From the NCBI RefSeq assembly GCF_024741795.1, contig NZ_CP102950.1, positions 1,364,001 through 1,428,000 on the forward strand: 64,000 bases of DNA. The letters run 5' to 3'. Every line of letters starts with the position of its first letter. Positions within the stretch are counted from its first letter, which is position 1. Under the pieces are notes generated by a model that worked only from the letters and a program-made list of their open reading frames with translations, had not been told where the DNA came from and did no database searches. Shown piece after piece: positions 1 to 8,647 of this stretch. The stretch comes from Arthrobacter sp. CJ23 (lineage in GTDB: Bacteria > Actinomycetota > Actinomycetes > Actinomycetales > Micrococcaceae). The position numbers and the translations under genes are program-made.

Positions 1-177
1 CCCGCCCACCACCACCATGAACATGCCCACCGTGCCGAACAGCTGGCGGGTGTCCGGCGTCGGCCCGGCTCCGAGCAGCTGCAGGATAGGCCCGCCGAAC
101 GGCACCTGCACGGCGCCCGAGATGACTGTGATGACGGCGATCACCGCCAGGACGGTGCGCAGGGGATCGAATCTCAT
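1..177 (-). CDS. Membrane protein, 3' part cut by window edge
   Basis: Only the first 59 codons are inside the window; the gene continues past base 1. The visible N-terminus begins MRFDPLRTVL, followed by one hydrophobic helix (about residues 8-24) and the start of a second after an acidic/polar linker, so it is an integral membrane protein. The ATG overlaps the TGA of the upstream gene in an ATGA tetranucleotide (174-177), making it the last visible member of the 0-7.4 kb minus-strand operon. I do not recognise the family; a small multi-spanning protein working with its membrane neighbour is an inference. Confidence 0.7.
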   Translation of the reverse strand, partial: MRFDPLRTVLAVIAVITVISGAVQVPFGGPILQLLGAGPTPDTRQLFGTVGMFMVVVGG

Positions 178-656
178 GCGAAGGACTCCAGCAGCCGGCC
201 TCGGTCCACCAGCAGCCAGACCATGGCCAGCCAGGTCAGCGTGGAGACGTAGAAGCGGATGTCGTTGAGCACCATCCAGCGCTGCAGCAGGGAGCGGAGC
301 TCGGCGTCGTCCTTGAAGTCGCCGCCGCGGATCCGGACGTTGATGGGGATGATGATGCCCTGGCCCACCCAGGTCAGCACGATGATGCCCAGCAGGCAGA
401 TGATGGCCGGGATGACGCGGATGGTGCCCCACTCGGACCACACCAGGATGCCGCCGGAAATGAACATGATGGGCACCACCACGGTGAAGAACTTGGTGGC
501 GGCGCGGGTGGGGATGCCGAAGTGCATGTCCACGTTGTCGCGGGCCAGGGAGCGCCACGTGGGGTACAGGAACCACTTGAGCACCCACATGGTGCCGACG
601 TACATGGTGGCGCCGAAGAGGAAGTACAGCGCGTTCAGGAGCAGCAGCCAGGTCAT
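174..656 (-). CDS. Small four-helix integral membrane protein
   Basis: A 160-residue protein starting MTWLLLLNALYFLF. It has about four hydrophobic segments (near residues 4-30, 54-75, 80-103 and 134-152). The loop around residues 104-133 is charged. The frame stays open for 61 codons upstream, but the start at 656 is preferred because it overlaps the stop of the preceding gene as ATGA, like the other junctions in this operon, and because the upstream residues are arginine/proline-rich and overlap the acetoacetate-decarboxylase-like gene. I see no enzyme motif. Its place in the operon suggests a membrane accessory for the oxidoreductase or hydrolase products; that is inference. Confidence 0.75.
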   Translation of the reverse strand: MTWLLLLNALYFLFGATMYVGTMWVLKWFLYPTWRSLARDNVDMHFGIPTRAATKFFTVVVPIMFISGGILVWSEWGTIRVIPAIICLLGIIVLTWVGQGIIIPINVRIRGGDFKDDAELRSLLQRWMVLNDIRFYVSTLTWLAMVWLLVDRGRLLESFA

Positions 657-1642
657 CGGGCACCTCCGGGAGTGGCGTCTCCCGGAGAAGAGAGCGGAAC
701 GGCGCCCGGGCCGGGGACCCGGCTGCGGTCCGGCGGCGCGAGCCATTCCTGCCCCTGGCCCAGGGCCACCACGCTGTCCATCATGTCCCCGCCGCGGATG
801 GCCCCGGCCTCGGCCTCCGTGGGTGCCGTCAGGAACCACGCCTCGTAGTGGTCATCCAGCACGCCGTGGGCCTCGGGCAGCCAGGCGGTGAAGAGGGGCT
901 TGCTCTCCACCCGCAGCTTCTTCAGGGGCGCGACGCCGGGCGCGTCGCCGAGGATGAGGCGCGCCTTGGCCTGCCCGCCAAGGGCGATGTCGCCGGTGGC
1001 TTCAAAGTAGATGTCCGATTTCCAGAGCATGCCGCGGAAAGCACAGTAGTTGGAGGCGGCGAGCTTCAGGGGCAGTCCAAGCGGGGCGGGTCGTTCGATT
1101 TCGATGTAGCAGCCCAGCACGCCGTCCTGCTCGTACTGGGCCGAGACCGTGGTGTCCGTGACCACGAAGTCCAGATTGGCCTGGTGCTTGGGCATGCCCC
1201 AGATGCCCTTGCCGCCTTTGACCGAGACCTCGGTGCTGACGGGCAGGTCCACCACGAACTGGCCCAGCTTGAAGGTCTTCTGGAAGATCAGCGGGAGGAT
1301 GGGCGGGGCGGGCCTGCTGCCGTGGGTGATGGCGATGGCCAGCGAGTATTCGATGTATTTGCCGATGTCCGTGGACTTGTAGTTGACCACCGTGACCACC
1401 AGCAGGCCCTTGCCGCCCAGGCTGAACGGGCGCATTTCCCGGCCCGGCAGGATGGCGGCCGCGGCCCGCTTGTTGATGGGGAACGCTGCCATGAGCACGG
1501 GGGAATCGTCCGAGTTCACGGGCATCAGGTATTTGATGCCGTCCACGCGGGCGTGCTGGCCGCGCAGCCGCTCCTGGCGGCGGGGGACCGGGGAGGGCAT
1601 GCGCCTGAGCAGCGGGGCAAGCAGCTGGGTGAGGTTTTTCAT
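653..1642 (-). CDS. Acetoacetate decarboxylase-superfamily protein
   Basis: A 329-residue soluble protein that looks like the acetoacetate decarboxylase (ADC) fold. Recognisable blocks are a pair of beta-rich stretches with YIEYSLAIAI near the middle, a conserved KGIWGMPKHQA segment (ADC proteins have a similar GxPK motif) and a late E-RPAPLG loop. Members act on beta-keto acids or serve as binding proteins; the substrate here is unknown, and I could not confidently place the Schiff-base lysine. Start 1642 forms an ATGA overlap with the upstream alpha/beta hydrolase; the longer open frame reading into that gene is rejected. The last 30 residues are proline/glycine-rich and probably disordered. 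Confidence 0.75.
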   Translation of the reverse strand: MKNLTQLLAPLLRRMPSPVPRRQERLRGQHARVDGIKYLMPVNSDDSPVLMAAFPINKRAAAAILPGREMRPFSLGGKGLLVVTVVNYKSTDIGKYIEYSLAIAITHGSRPAPPILPLIFQKTFKLGQFVVDLPVSTEVSVKGGKGIWGMPKHQANLDFVVTDTTVSAQYEQDGVLGCYIEIERPAPLGLPLKLAASNYCAFRGMLWKSDIYFEATGDIALGGQAKARLILGDAPGVAPLKKLRVESKPLFTAWLPEAHGVLDDHYEAWFLTAPTEAEAGAIRGGDMMDSVVALGQGQEWLAPPDRSRVPGPGAVPLSSPGDATPGGAR

Positions 1643-2694
1643 GAGTTCAGCTCCTGGACTCTGTTTAACTCGTCGACGATGATCGGAAAGGTGTCCTGCC
1701 AGGCCCGGGCGCCGAAGAACACGTCCAGATGGCCGTAGCCGGGGATGAGGTGCAGCGAGTCCTTGCCGGGGCGGTGCTGCTGGAAGAAGTCGAAGGTCCG
1801 CTCCTGGCTCTCGGGCAGGAAGCACAGGTTGTCCTGCCCGGCCAGGAAGGCGAACCGCGCGTCCGTCTTCGGCGCCTGCGCCACGAAGTTCTCCGGCAGT
1901 TCCGGGTGGCTCCCGGCGGCCACCATGTGCCCGGCCCGGATGCTGCGGCCCATTTCCTCGAAGAACGTCATGGGCACCTCGGCGAACTCGCCCTTCAGCC
2001 ATTCATGCGTGGCGTGGTCGAGGTTCCCGTGCGACCACAGTGCCGGCCGGCCGCTGCCGTAGGTGAAGCTCACCAGCTTGCAGACGGTGTTGTCGCATTC
2101 GTGGTGGCTGGCTTTGACGATTCCGCGGATGAATCGGGTGAAGTAGCCCTGCGACTTGTAGCCCCAGGCGGGGGACAGGTAGGGCGTGAACACCTTGACG
2201 ATGGGCGTGAGGTAGTCGATTTTCAGCCGCGAGAACGGCGGCACCACCGGATGCAGGGACACCGCGTTGGAGACGATCGTGTCCACGCGGGGCAGCAGCC
2301 CGGCCACCGCGGACATGGTGAACGAGGTGGAGCCCTGGCAGTGGATCACGGCCTTGAGCGTGTCCGCGCCGGTCGCGTCCAGGACGTGGTCGACGGCGGC
2401 CGGGTGGTCGTACACGGCGGCGTCGGCGAGCGTCCAGGACAGGGGGTCGAGGTCGATCGAGGCCCGCCAGTTCAGCATCCACACGTCCCAGCCATCGTCC
2501 AGCAGGACGTCCACGATGGTGGTTGGCACCGGTGGCCGGAACAGTTCGGCCCGCACCCCGGAACCATGGACCAGGAGCACTGGCCCCTTGGTGACCTCCG
2601 CGGGCGAGCTCACGTGCACCAGGCTCAGCGGTGTGTTGTCCCGCGCCCGGAACGGGATGACCTCGGTCCGGTGTTCGGCCCGGGTGATGGTCAT
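1639..2694 (-). CDS. Alpha/beta hydrolase (PHA synthase/depolymerase-like)
   Basis: A 351-residue alpha/beta hydrolase. The oxyanion-region motif LLVHGSGVR lies near residue 40 and the nucleophile elbow is degenerate: IHCQGSTSF near residue 115 has Cys-Gln-Gly-Ser where G-x-S-x-G is usual, resembling the G-x-C/S-x-G lipase-box variants of the PHA synthase/depolymerase branch. A likely acid and the final His sit in the C-terminal block ending IPGYGHLDVFFG. The catalytic assignment is therefore tentative. The start at 2694 lies 2 nt past the stop of the metallophosphoesterase, and the gene overlaps the ADC-like gene downstream by ATGA. Context (GMC oxidase, ADC-like protein) suggests lipid or steroid chemistry. 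Confidence 0.8.
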   Translation of the reverse strand: MTITRAEHRTEVIPFRARDNTPLSLVHVSSPAEVTKGPVLLVHGSGVRAELFRPPVPTTIVDVLLDDGWDVWMLNWRASIDLDPLSWTLADAAVYDHPAAVDHVLDATGADTLKAVIHCQGSTSFTMSAVAGLLPRVDTIVSNAVSLHPVVPPFSRLKIDYLTPIVKVFTPYLSPAWGYKSQGYFTRFIRGIVKASHHECDNTVCKLVSFTYGSGRPALWSHGNLDHATHEWLKGEFAEVPMTFFEEMGRSIRAGHMVAAGSHPELPENFVAQAPKTDARFAFLAGQDNLCFLPESQERTFDFFQQHRPGKDSLHLIPGYGHLDVFFGARAWQDTFPIIVDELNRVQELNS

Positions 2695-2696
2695 GG

Positions 2697-4778
2697 TCAG
2701 GCTCCCTTCCTGGCGATGGTGACCGGCTGCTCCAGCAGCCGGACGGCGGGCAGGCCGGACGCCGGCACCAGGCGGGCGCCGTCGTCGTTCTCCTGCAACT
2801 GCCAGTCGCGGCAGATGCCGTCCACGGCCAGCGGGTAGACGGTGACGGAGCCGTCCGGGGCCAGGTGCAGGCGCAGGAAGCCCTTGTGGTCCTCGATGGC
2901 CTGGCCGGACATCCGCCACGACGCCACCTCGCCGCCCGGCGTCCCCTGGATGAAGAACGCGAAGGCCTCGCTGCCCACCGCCCAGCCGCCCAGGTGCACC
3001 AGTGCGAGCGAGAGGGCGGCGATGAGGAAATGCGGCCAGGGATGGGGCCACGGGATCAGGATCACGACGGCGGCACTCACCGCGAGCGCGGACAGCTGAT
3101 ACAGGGCGCCGCGGAGGAAGACCACCAGGCCCCTCCGGGCGAGGCCCAGCCATTTTGCCAGCAGGGCCAGGACGCCCAGCAGGAGCAGCGGAGCGGCGAC
3201 CAGGAGGACGGTGAGCAGCAGGGTGTTTCCCCCGGTGAGGCTGCGCAGGCTGTCCACGAAGGACAGGCCGCGGAAGGCGCTGAACACCGTCCAGAGGGTC
3301 AGGAAGGCCACCATGTGCACGATGCCGAGCAGCACGCCGAAGCCCGGGTTGCGCACGGGCAGCCAGTACGGGGACAGCGGGTTGGCCAGCCGCCGCCCGT
3401 AGCGCTGGGAATCCGCAGGTTGCGGGTAGATGCTGGGCATGCGGGTGAACCGCCTGCCCCGTGTTTCGGCTCCGCTTGATTCCGATCCGCTGGCGGCTGC
3501 CCCGCTTGCTCCGGGCACGTTCGTTTCGGGGACAGCCGACGACGGCGGCTGGGCGGCCGATTCGCCCGGCGAGCCTGCCGGGGGAGGCAGGACAACGTTC
3601 TGCGGGAGCCAGTGCGCGTCGGACAGATAGGCGCCGCCCAGGCCGCAGGTGAAGAGCTGGGCGCGGGCGGGATCGGGCGGAAGCTCCTGCGCCTCGCCCG
3701 GGCCGCGCTGCTCGTACCGCGAGTAGTGGTGGAGGTCGCCGCTGAGCCAGAGCCGCACACCGGCCCCGGTGGCCTCGAACAGCCCGGTCTCGGGGTTGAA
3801 GCGCCGGCGCAGGTAGTCCTGCTCGAAGAAGTTGACCTGCCGGAACTCGCCGCTGCCGGGCCGGTCCGCGTAGACCCAGTACGGGGCGGCAACGCACAGG
3901 ATGATGGCATCGCCGTCCTGCAGCTGCGTGGTGACGTTGCGGTAGAAGTAGTCCAGCTGCGGTTCGTCGATGTACTGCCCCAGCTGGCTGTCCAGCCCCA
4001 GGAGCCACCAGCCGGGCGTGCCTTGGTGTCCTTCGCGCGGGGCTTCGCCGCTGAGCCGCACGGCGAAGTAGCTGCGGGTCTGGATGGTGCGCCAGGCGCC
4101 GATGCTGCGTTGCCGCGTGAACAGGCGGATGAAGGAGGTCAGGCCGTCGTACCAGTCGTGGTTGCCGGGCAGCGCCAGCATGACCGCGGCCGGGGCGGCC
4201 GGGGGCTTGGCGGGGTTGACGGGGGCAAGGTGTCCGGGGACGGGGTTCCGCGGCGCAGGGAAGGCCATCCGGTAGGGGCCCGCCATGCGGTCCTCGTAGG
4301 CTGCCGGGGAGGCCACGGGGTAGACCTCGTCGCCGCCGAGCACCAGCACCTTGCCGCGCGGCAGCACCGTGCCGCCGGCGTCGAGCGATTCCTGTGCCAG
4401 CAGCAGCGCAACCGAGTACGTGGCGTCGAAGCCGTCGCCCAGGTCCGCGGCGAAGTCGAGCCAGAGTTCCTTGCCGGCGCTGCCTGAGGCCGCCGTCGCA
4501 GCTTCCTCCTCCTCGGCGAGCTTCCCGGGCGACGGCAGGGACCTGCTGCCCACCGGTGGCTGCGCGGGCTGCCCGGGCACCGGAAGCCGGTCCAGGTCCA
4601 GCGGATCGGAGGGGAAACCGCCCTCCAGTTCGCGCTTGTCGCCGAAGTCGGCGAAGACCGTAGCGGCCATGACCTTCAGCGCGGTCCGGGCCAGCGACAT
4701 CGGCGAGAGCCAGCGGACGGCCTCCCGGGGCGTGAACCCCAGGACGGCGCGGTGCTCCGCGAGCTCCCGGCGTTTCAT
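2697..4778 (-). CDS. Metallophosphoesterase with C-terminal membrane domain
   Basis: A 693-residue protein of the calcineurin-like phosphoesterase family fused to a membrane region. Metal-site motifs are visible in order: DFAADLGDG (about 108-116, in place of the usual D-x-H), GGDE (148-151), GNHDWYDG (205-212) and SGDLHHY (346-352). After a proline/serine-rich linker (about 400-450) come roughly six hydrophobic segments, then a soluble tail. The substrate is unknown; a phosphate ester at the membrane is an inference. The start at 4778 makes an ATGA overlap with the GMC gene. A 19-residue longer start exists but lies inside that gene. Confidence 0.8.
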   Translation of the reverse strand: MKRRELAEHRAVLGFTPREAVRWLSPMSLARTALKVMAATVFADFGDKRELEGGFPSDPLDLDRLPVPGQPAQPPVGSRSLPSPGKLAEEEEAATAASGSAGKELWLDFAADLGDGFDATYSVALLLAQESLDAGGTVLPRGKVLVLGGDEVYPVASPAAYEDRMAGPYRMAFPAPRNPVPGHLAPVNPAKPPAAPAAVMLALPGNHDWYDGLTSFIRLFTRQRSIGAWRTIQTRSYFAVRLSGEAPREGHQGTPGWWLLGLDSQLGQYIDEPQLDYFYRNVTTQLQDGDAIILCVAAPYWVYADRPGSGEFRQVNFFEQDYLRRRFNPETGLFEATGAGVRLWLSGDLHHYSRYEQRGPGEAQELPPDPARAQLFTCGLGGAYLSDAHWLPQNVVLPPPAGSPGESAAQPPSSAVPETNVPGASGAAASGSESSGAETRGRRFTRMPSIYPQPADSQRYGRRLANPLSPYWLPVRNPGFGVLLGIVHMVAFLTLWTVFSAFRGLSFVDSLRSLTGGNTLLLTVLLVAAPLLLLGVLALLAKWLGLARRGLVVFLRGALYQLSALAVSAAVVILIPWPHPWPHFLIAALSLALVHLGGWAVGSEAFAFFIQGTPGGEVASWRMSGQAIEDHKGFLRLHLAPDGSVTVYPLAVDGICRDWQLQENDDGARLVPASGLPAVRLLEQPVTIARKGA

Positions 4779-7402
4779 GGCCGCGGCTTGAAGGGGAACG
4801 GAACGCGTTTGGCGGCCCGGCCGTAGACGTACCACAGCTCGCCCATGAAGAGCTTCCCGAACGCGGCCAGCCCCGCGGCCGGGGAAGGACCCACGGCACG
4901 GAAGGTGGTCAGCTGCTTGGCGAAGTCCAGCGGCCGGATGTGCAGGATCCCGGCACCGGCGATTCCGGGATCGACCGCGGGGCCAGGCTCTGCTGCCGGT
5001 TCAGGCCCGGCACCCGGTTCCGGCGGCGGCACATGGCCGCGCAGGATCGTGGCATACAGGATGGTGGTGTCCGCCCAGACGTCCAGCCCGGCGTCGTTCC
5101 GGATCTCCTTGAAGCCGGTGAACGTCAGCGGGGTGCCGCCGGGATCGCGCAGCCACAGGCGGTACAGCATGCGGCGCGAGGGGCCGCCGTCGGATCCTTC
5201 GCCGCTGCCGTCGGAAACGAACAGATTGAACCAGCCCCGCTCCACCGGCAGCCGGCCACCGAACTGGTCCACCAGCACGTAGCCCGCCGCTGTGGCCGGA
5301 TGCGAGGGGTCCGCCACGAAGGCATCGATGTCCTCGGCGGTGATGGTCAGCTCGAACATGATCCGCCGGCCGCGGTCACGGCCCAGGTTGCGGCCCTTTT
5401 CCGGATCGGCCACGCCTGGGCTGAACCAGCCGTGCATCTGCTCGGTGAAGCTGACGGACGTCGCCTGCGCGCCGGTCCCGGCCGCCGCTCCAGGCTCCAG
5501 CCCCCGGGTCCTGCGGCCGGCAGGCGGGGCAACCGGGGCGGGGCGCTCTTCGCGCCCGGACTTCCCTTTGGTGGCGTCCGGTGCCAGGGCGCGGGGAACC
5601 AGCTCTCCGGCGTCGACGACGGCGCCCGCCGCCACCGGGGCGGCCGCCGGCGGCGCTCCCGACTCCAGGCCGCCGCGGCTCCGCGCCTCTGTTGCGCCAA
5701 CAGTCCTGCCGGCGGCACCCGGCCTGCCCGCTTCGAGGATGCGCTCGCAGGCCCGCTCGGCGAAGGCCGCAATGGTCAGCGAGGGGTTGGCCCCCACCGG
5801 ACCAGGCATGGCCGCCCCGTCCACCACATACAGGCCCGGGTAGCCGAACACCTCGCCGTAGGAATCGCAGACGCCCTCGGCCGGGTTGCGCCCGGCCGGT
5901 GCGCCGCCGATCGGGTGCACCGTGATGACGTGCTTGGCCCACCAAAGCGGGTTGTCCACGAAGGTGCCGTCCAGCTCCCCGGCGATCGAGGCCATGGTGG
6001 CCCGGACCCGGTTGAAGTAGGCGGTTGAGGTGGACAGTGTCCAGCCGATGGCGAGCCTGCCGTCCTCCAGGCCCATGACGCCGTCGGGGATGTCGCGGCC
6101 CATGCCCAGCAGGGGCAGGGAACTGGCGGACAGCCTGCCGTCGCCCAGGGCAGCCGCGACGTCGGCGGAAATGTTGGAGCGCCGGGCCTCAAAGAGCCTG
6201 TCTTTGAGCAGCTGCTTGGCCACCCGGAAGGTGCGGGCGGCCACCTTGCCCAGCTGCCCGGTTTCGATCAGCCAGTTCATGAAGGCCGGGTAGCCGGCGT
6301 CCTCCACGTAGTAGCCGCGGCCGTCGCCGCCGTCGCGGCTGTCCGGTACCCGGATGGCGGTGGTGATCACGGGGCCCCGGCTCCCGGCGAGAGTGCGCAC
6401 ACCGCCGCTGGAACCGTTGCGCGTCTTGGCGTCCATGATGAAGGTCAGCAGATCCCCGTTGCCGCTGAAACGGGTGCCGAGGGCGTCGCTGAGGGCCGGG
6501 AGGGAACCACGGTTGCGCAGGAGCAGGAAGTTGGTGCCGAAGGTGCCTGCCCCCAGGATCAGCCTGCGGCAGTGGATGAGCCGTTCCGTGAGCAGGGCGC
6601 CCGGGGTCGCGGGGTCGTGGACGACGTAGCGGACCTCGTAGCCCCCGCCGTCGAGGGGGCGGATGCCGCGGACGTCGTGGAAGGTGCGGAGGTCCGCATG
6701 CCGGGCGGCAGCGGAGAGGTAGTTGTGGTCCAGGGTGTTCTTGGCGCCGGTGTTGCAGCCGATGTCGCATTCGCCGCACAGGGTGCACGTGGTCCTGACC
6801 GTGCCTTCGCCGTGGACGCTGCCGTACGAGGCGGCCGGCAGGGGCTGGTTCGTGCCGGGGGCCGCGCCGGGTGCCGTGGCGAAGGTGACGGCGATGGGCG
6901 GACGGCTGATGGACAGGCCCAGCGACGCGGCGCCGGCTTCCATGGCGTTGGTCTTGGGCGTGTCCATATATGGGTACGGGACGGGCTGGAGCATGGCCTC
7001 CGCGGCGTCGTAGTACGGGTCCAGATCTGCCCGCGAGAACGGCCAGTTCTCGTAGCCGCCGCCGGGCACGGGAGATTCCTTGACGAACCAGTTTTCGTCC
7101 TTGCGGAGCAGCACATTGGCGTAGATCAGGGAGCCCCCGCCCAGCCCGCTGGACACGAGCCCCTCCACGCCCCGGAACGTCCAGGCATCGAAGAGCCCGT
7201 AGAGTCCGCGGTCCGGGTCCCAGAAATTGCGGCCCATCTCGGCCGGCGTGCGGGCGAAGCTGCCGGGAGGGTAGGGCTTGCCCCGTTCCATGAGCACCAC
7301 GGATTGCCCGGCGGCGGACAGACGGTGGGCGGCCACTGAGCTGCCGAATCCCGATCCCACCACCACGGCATCCACGGACTCAATGGCCTCCAGCCCAACC
7401 AT
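4775..7402 (-). CDS. GMC-family FAD oxidoreductase (cholesterol-oxidase-like) with extra C-terminal domain
   Basis: An 875-residue flavoprotein. The FAD-binding GSGFGSS motif lies near residues 16-22, SSGLGGGSLIYANV near 100, and the C-terminal GMC signature (ITVHPIGGAP ... VVDGAAMPGPVGANPSLTIAA) ends near residue 560. These match the cholesterol oxidase/GMC branch, which oxidises alcohols with FAD. Unusual features are a cysteine cluster CTLCGECDIGC near residue 220, a low-complexity Ala/Gly/Pro linker (about 575-680) and a fused domain of about 190 residues after it. The start at 7402 is chosen for its GAGAGG ribosome-binding site. It is the first gene of the operon. Substrate unknown; sterol-like alcohol is likeliest. 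Confidence 0.85.
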   Translation of the reverse strand: MVGLEAIESVDAVVVGSGFGSSVAAHRLSAAGQSVVLMERGKPYPPGSFARTPAEMGRNFWDPDRGLYGLFDAWTFRGVEGLVSSGLGGGSLIYANVLLRKDENWFVKESPVPGGGYENWPFSRADLDPYYDAAEAMLQPVPYPYMDTPKTNAMEAGAASLGLSISRPPIAVTFATAPGAAPGTNQPLPAASYGSVHGEGTVRTTCTLCGECDIGCNTGAKNTLDHNYLSAAARHADLRTFHDVRGIRPLDGGGYEVRYVVHDPATPGALLTERLIHCRRLILGAGTFGTNFLLLRNRGSLPALSDALGTRFSGNGDLLTFIMDAKTRNGSSGGVRTLAGSRGPVITTAIRVPDSRDGGDGRGYYVEDAGYPAFMNWLIETGQLGKVAARTFRVAKQLLKDRLFEARRSNISADVAAALGDGRLSASSLPLLGMGRDIPDGVMGLEDGRLAIGWTLSTSTAYFNRVRATMASIAGELDGTFVDNPLWWAKHVITVHPIGGAPAGRNPAEGVCDSYGEVFGYPGLYVVDGAAMPGPVGANPSLTIAAFAERACERILEAGRPGAAGRTVGATEARSRGGLESGAPPAAAPVAAGAVVDAGELVPRALAPDATKGKSGREERPAPVAPPAGRRTRGLEPGAAAGTGAQATSVSFTEQMHGWFSPGVADPEKGRNLGRDRGRRIMFELTITAEDIDAFVADPSHPATAAGYVLVDQFGGRLPVERGWFNLFVSDGSGEGSDGGPSRRMLYRLWLRDPGGTPLTFTGFKEIRNDAGLDVWADTTILYATILRGHVPPPEPGAGPEPAAEPGPAVDPGIAGAGILHIRPLDFAKQLTTFRAVGPSPAAGLAAFGKLFMGELWYVYGRAAKRVPFPFKPRP

Positions 7403-7504
7403 GGCCGTTCCTCTCGAGGAAGAGAGCAGATATGGCCCCATGTTCCCACCGGGCCCGGAATCTGTCCATGAGGTGGAGTAACCAGGTTTTGGCCGCCAGG
7501 AGGG

Positions 7505-8512
7505 TTATCGGAGGGGCGCCGTCGAGTTGCGGACCACCAACCGTGGCGTGAGGCGCTTACTGGCGACGGGCGCGTCCGGATTGTTGAGGCGCTCCAGGGC
7601 CACCATTCCGGCCAACCGCCCCAACTCGACGGCGTGGAGATCCACCGACGTCAAGTCGATCCCATGGAGCCGGGCGGTCCTTGAATCGTCGTAGCCAAGC
7701 AATGACAAGTGGCCGGGAATGGTCAGGCCCCTGGCGTAGGCAGCTTCGCGGGCCCCCAGGGCGAACTGGTCGTTGTGGGTGAAGATGGCTGTCGGTGGGT
7801 CCGCAGCATCAAGCAATTCGGCGGCGGCCCGCTGGCCGGCATCCTGCGTGAAGTCGTGTGCGGAAAGGGTCTGCGGCGCCAAGCCGGCATCGCGCATTGT
7901 TCGCTCGTAGCTTTGCCGACGCACCACATGGCCGTCATAAACAGGGCCGGCCAAATGGGCGATCCGTGTGTGGCCCAGGCTGAGGAGGTGCTCGGTGGCG
8001 GCACGGGCGCCGGCCTCGTCGTCTGAATACACGCTGTCGACCCCTTCCACTGGACGCGTGACGCTGACGATCGGAACGATCTGCGCCAGCTCGCGGACCT
8101 GCTCATCGGTGTCCAGCAGCGTTGCCGCGATGATGATCCCCACACGCGCTTCGATCAGCGACTCAAGCGCACCGTGATCCACGCCGTCGACTGATCGGGA
8201 GACGCTCAGGATGAGCCGGTTGCGGTCCTGGGGGAGCGCCATGCGGACGCCACTGAGGATGTCCGCATAGACCTCGTTGCGGATGTCCATAAGATAGAGC
8301 CCGACGGCGGAGCGGTGCTTGCGTGCCAAGTCGGCAGCCACCGCGTTGGGCCGGTAGCCGAGACGTTTGGCGGCGTCGAAGATGGCTTGCTTGGTCTCGC
8401 TGCTGACGCCGGGGGCGCCCCTGAACGCGAAAGACACGAGTGTCCGGGAAACGCCGACTTCGCGCGCAACATCGCTTTGCGTGGCGGGACGGTGCTGGCG
8501 GTCAGGAACCAT
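7505..8512 (-). CDS. LacI-family transcriptional regulator
   Basis: A 335-residue repressor. The N-terminal helix-turn-helix is clear (ATQSDVAREVGVSRTLVSFA, about residues 10-29), followed by the hinge helix ending GYRPNAVAADLA and a periplasmic-binding-protein-like sensor domain with the usual HNDQFALGA and LGYDDS motifs. Such proteins release DNA on binding a sugar or polyol. The start at 8512 is favoured over a codon ten residues upstream because GGGAGGA sits at proper spacing. It is transcribed divergently from the MFS transporter at 8648, which it probably controls through the AT-rich region between them. Confidence 0.9.
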   Translation of the reverse strand: MVPDRQHRPATQSDVAREVGVSRTLVSFAFRGAPGVSSETKQAIFDAAKRLGYRPNAVAADLARKHRSAVGLYLMDIRNEVYADILSGVRMALPQDRNRLILSVSRSVDGVDHGALESLIEARVGIIIAATLLDTDEQVRELAQIVPIVSVTRPVEGVDSVYSDDEAGARAATEHLLSLGHTRIAHLAGPVYDGHVVRRQSYERTMRDAGLAPQTLSAHDFTQDAGQRAAAELLDAADPPTAIFTHNDQFALGAREAAYARGLTIPGHLSLLGYDDSRTARLHGIDLTSVDLHAVELGRLAGMVALERLNNPDAPVASKRLTPRLVVRNSTAPLR

Positions 8513-8647
8513 GGCTTCATCCTCCCACGGTCCAGAACACACAAAGATTAATAGTTTGTTAGTTTGACCTTACATTTAAATCTTTCGCGCGTTAGTATTG
8601 CTGAGACGCGGGCCACAACGACCGCGTAACCTGACAAAGGAGTCCTG
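8513..8647. promoter_or_regulatory. Divergent promoter/operator region
   Basis: This AT-rich intergenic stretch separates the LacI gene and the transporter. It holds an inverted pair AAAGATT (8543-8549) and AATCTTT (8579-8585), a repeated AGTTTG (8553-8558 and 8561-8566) and a TTGACC box at 8564-8569. An AAAGGAG ribosome-binding site (8636-8642) precedes the transporter ATG. A LacI operator is expected here; which element it is cannot be settled by eye. Confidence 0.5.

Noticed and set aside
1639..4899. A single 1086-codon protein
   Set aside because: Only the last 351 codons are protein-like; the rest is an off-frame reading of the metallophosphoesterase gene.
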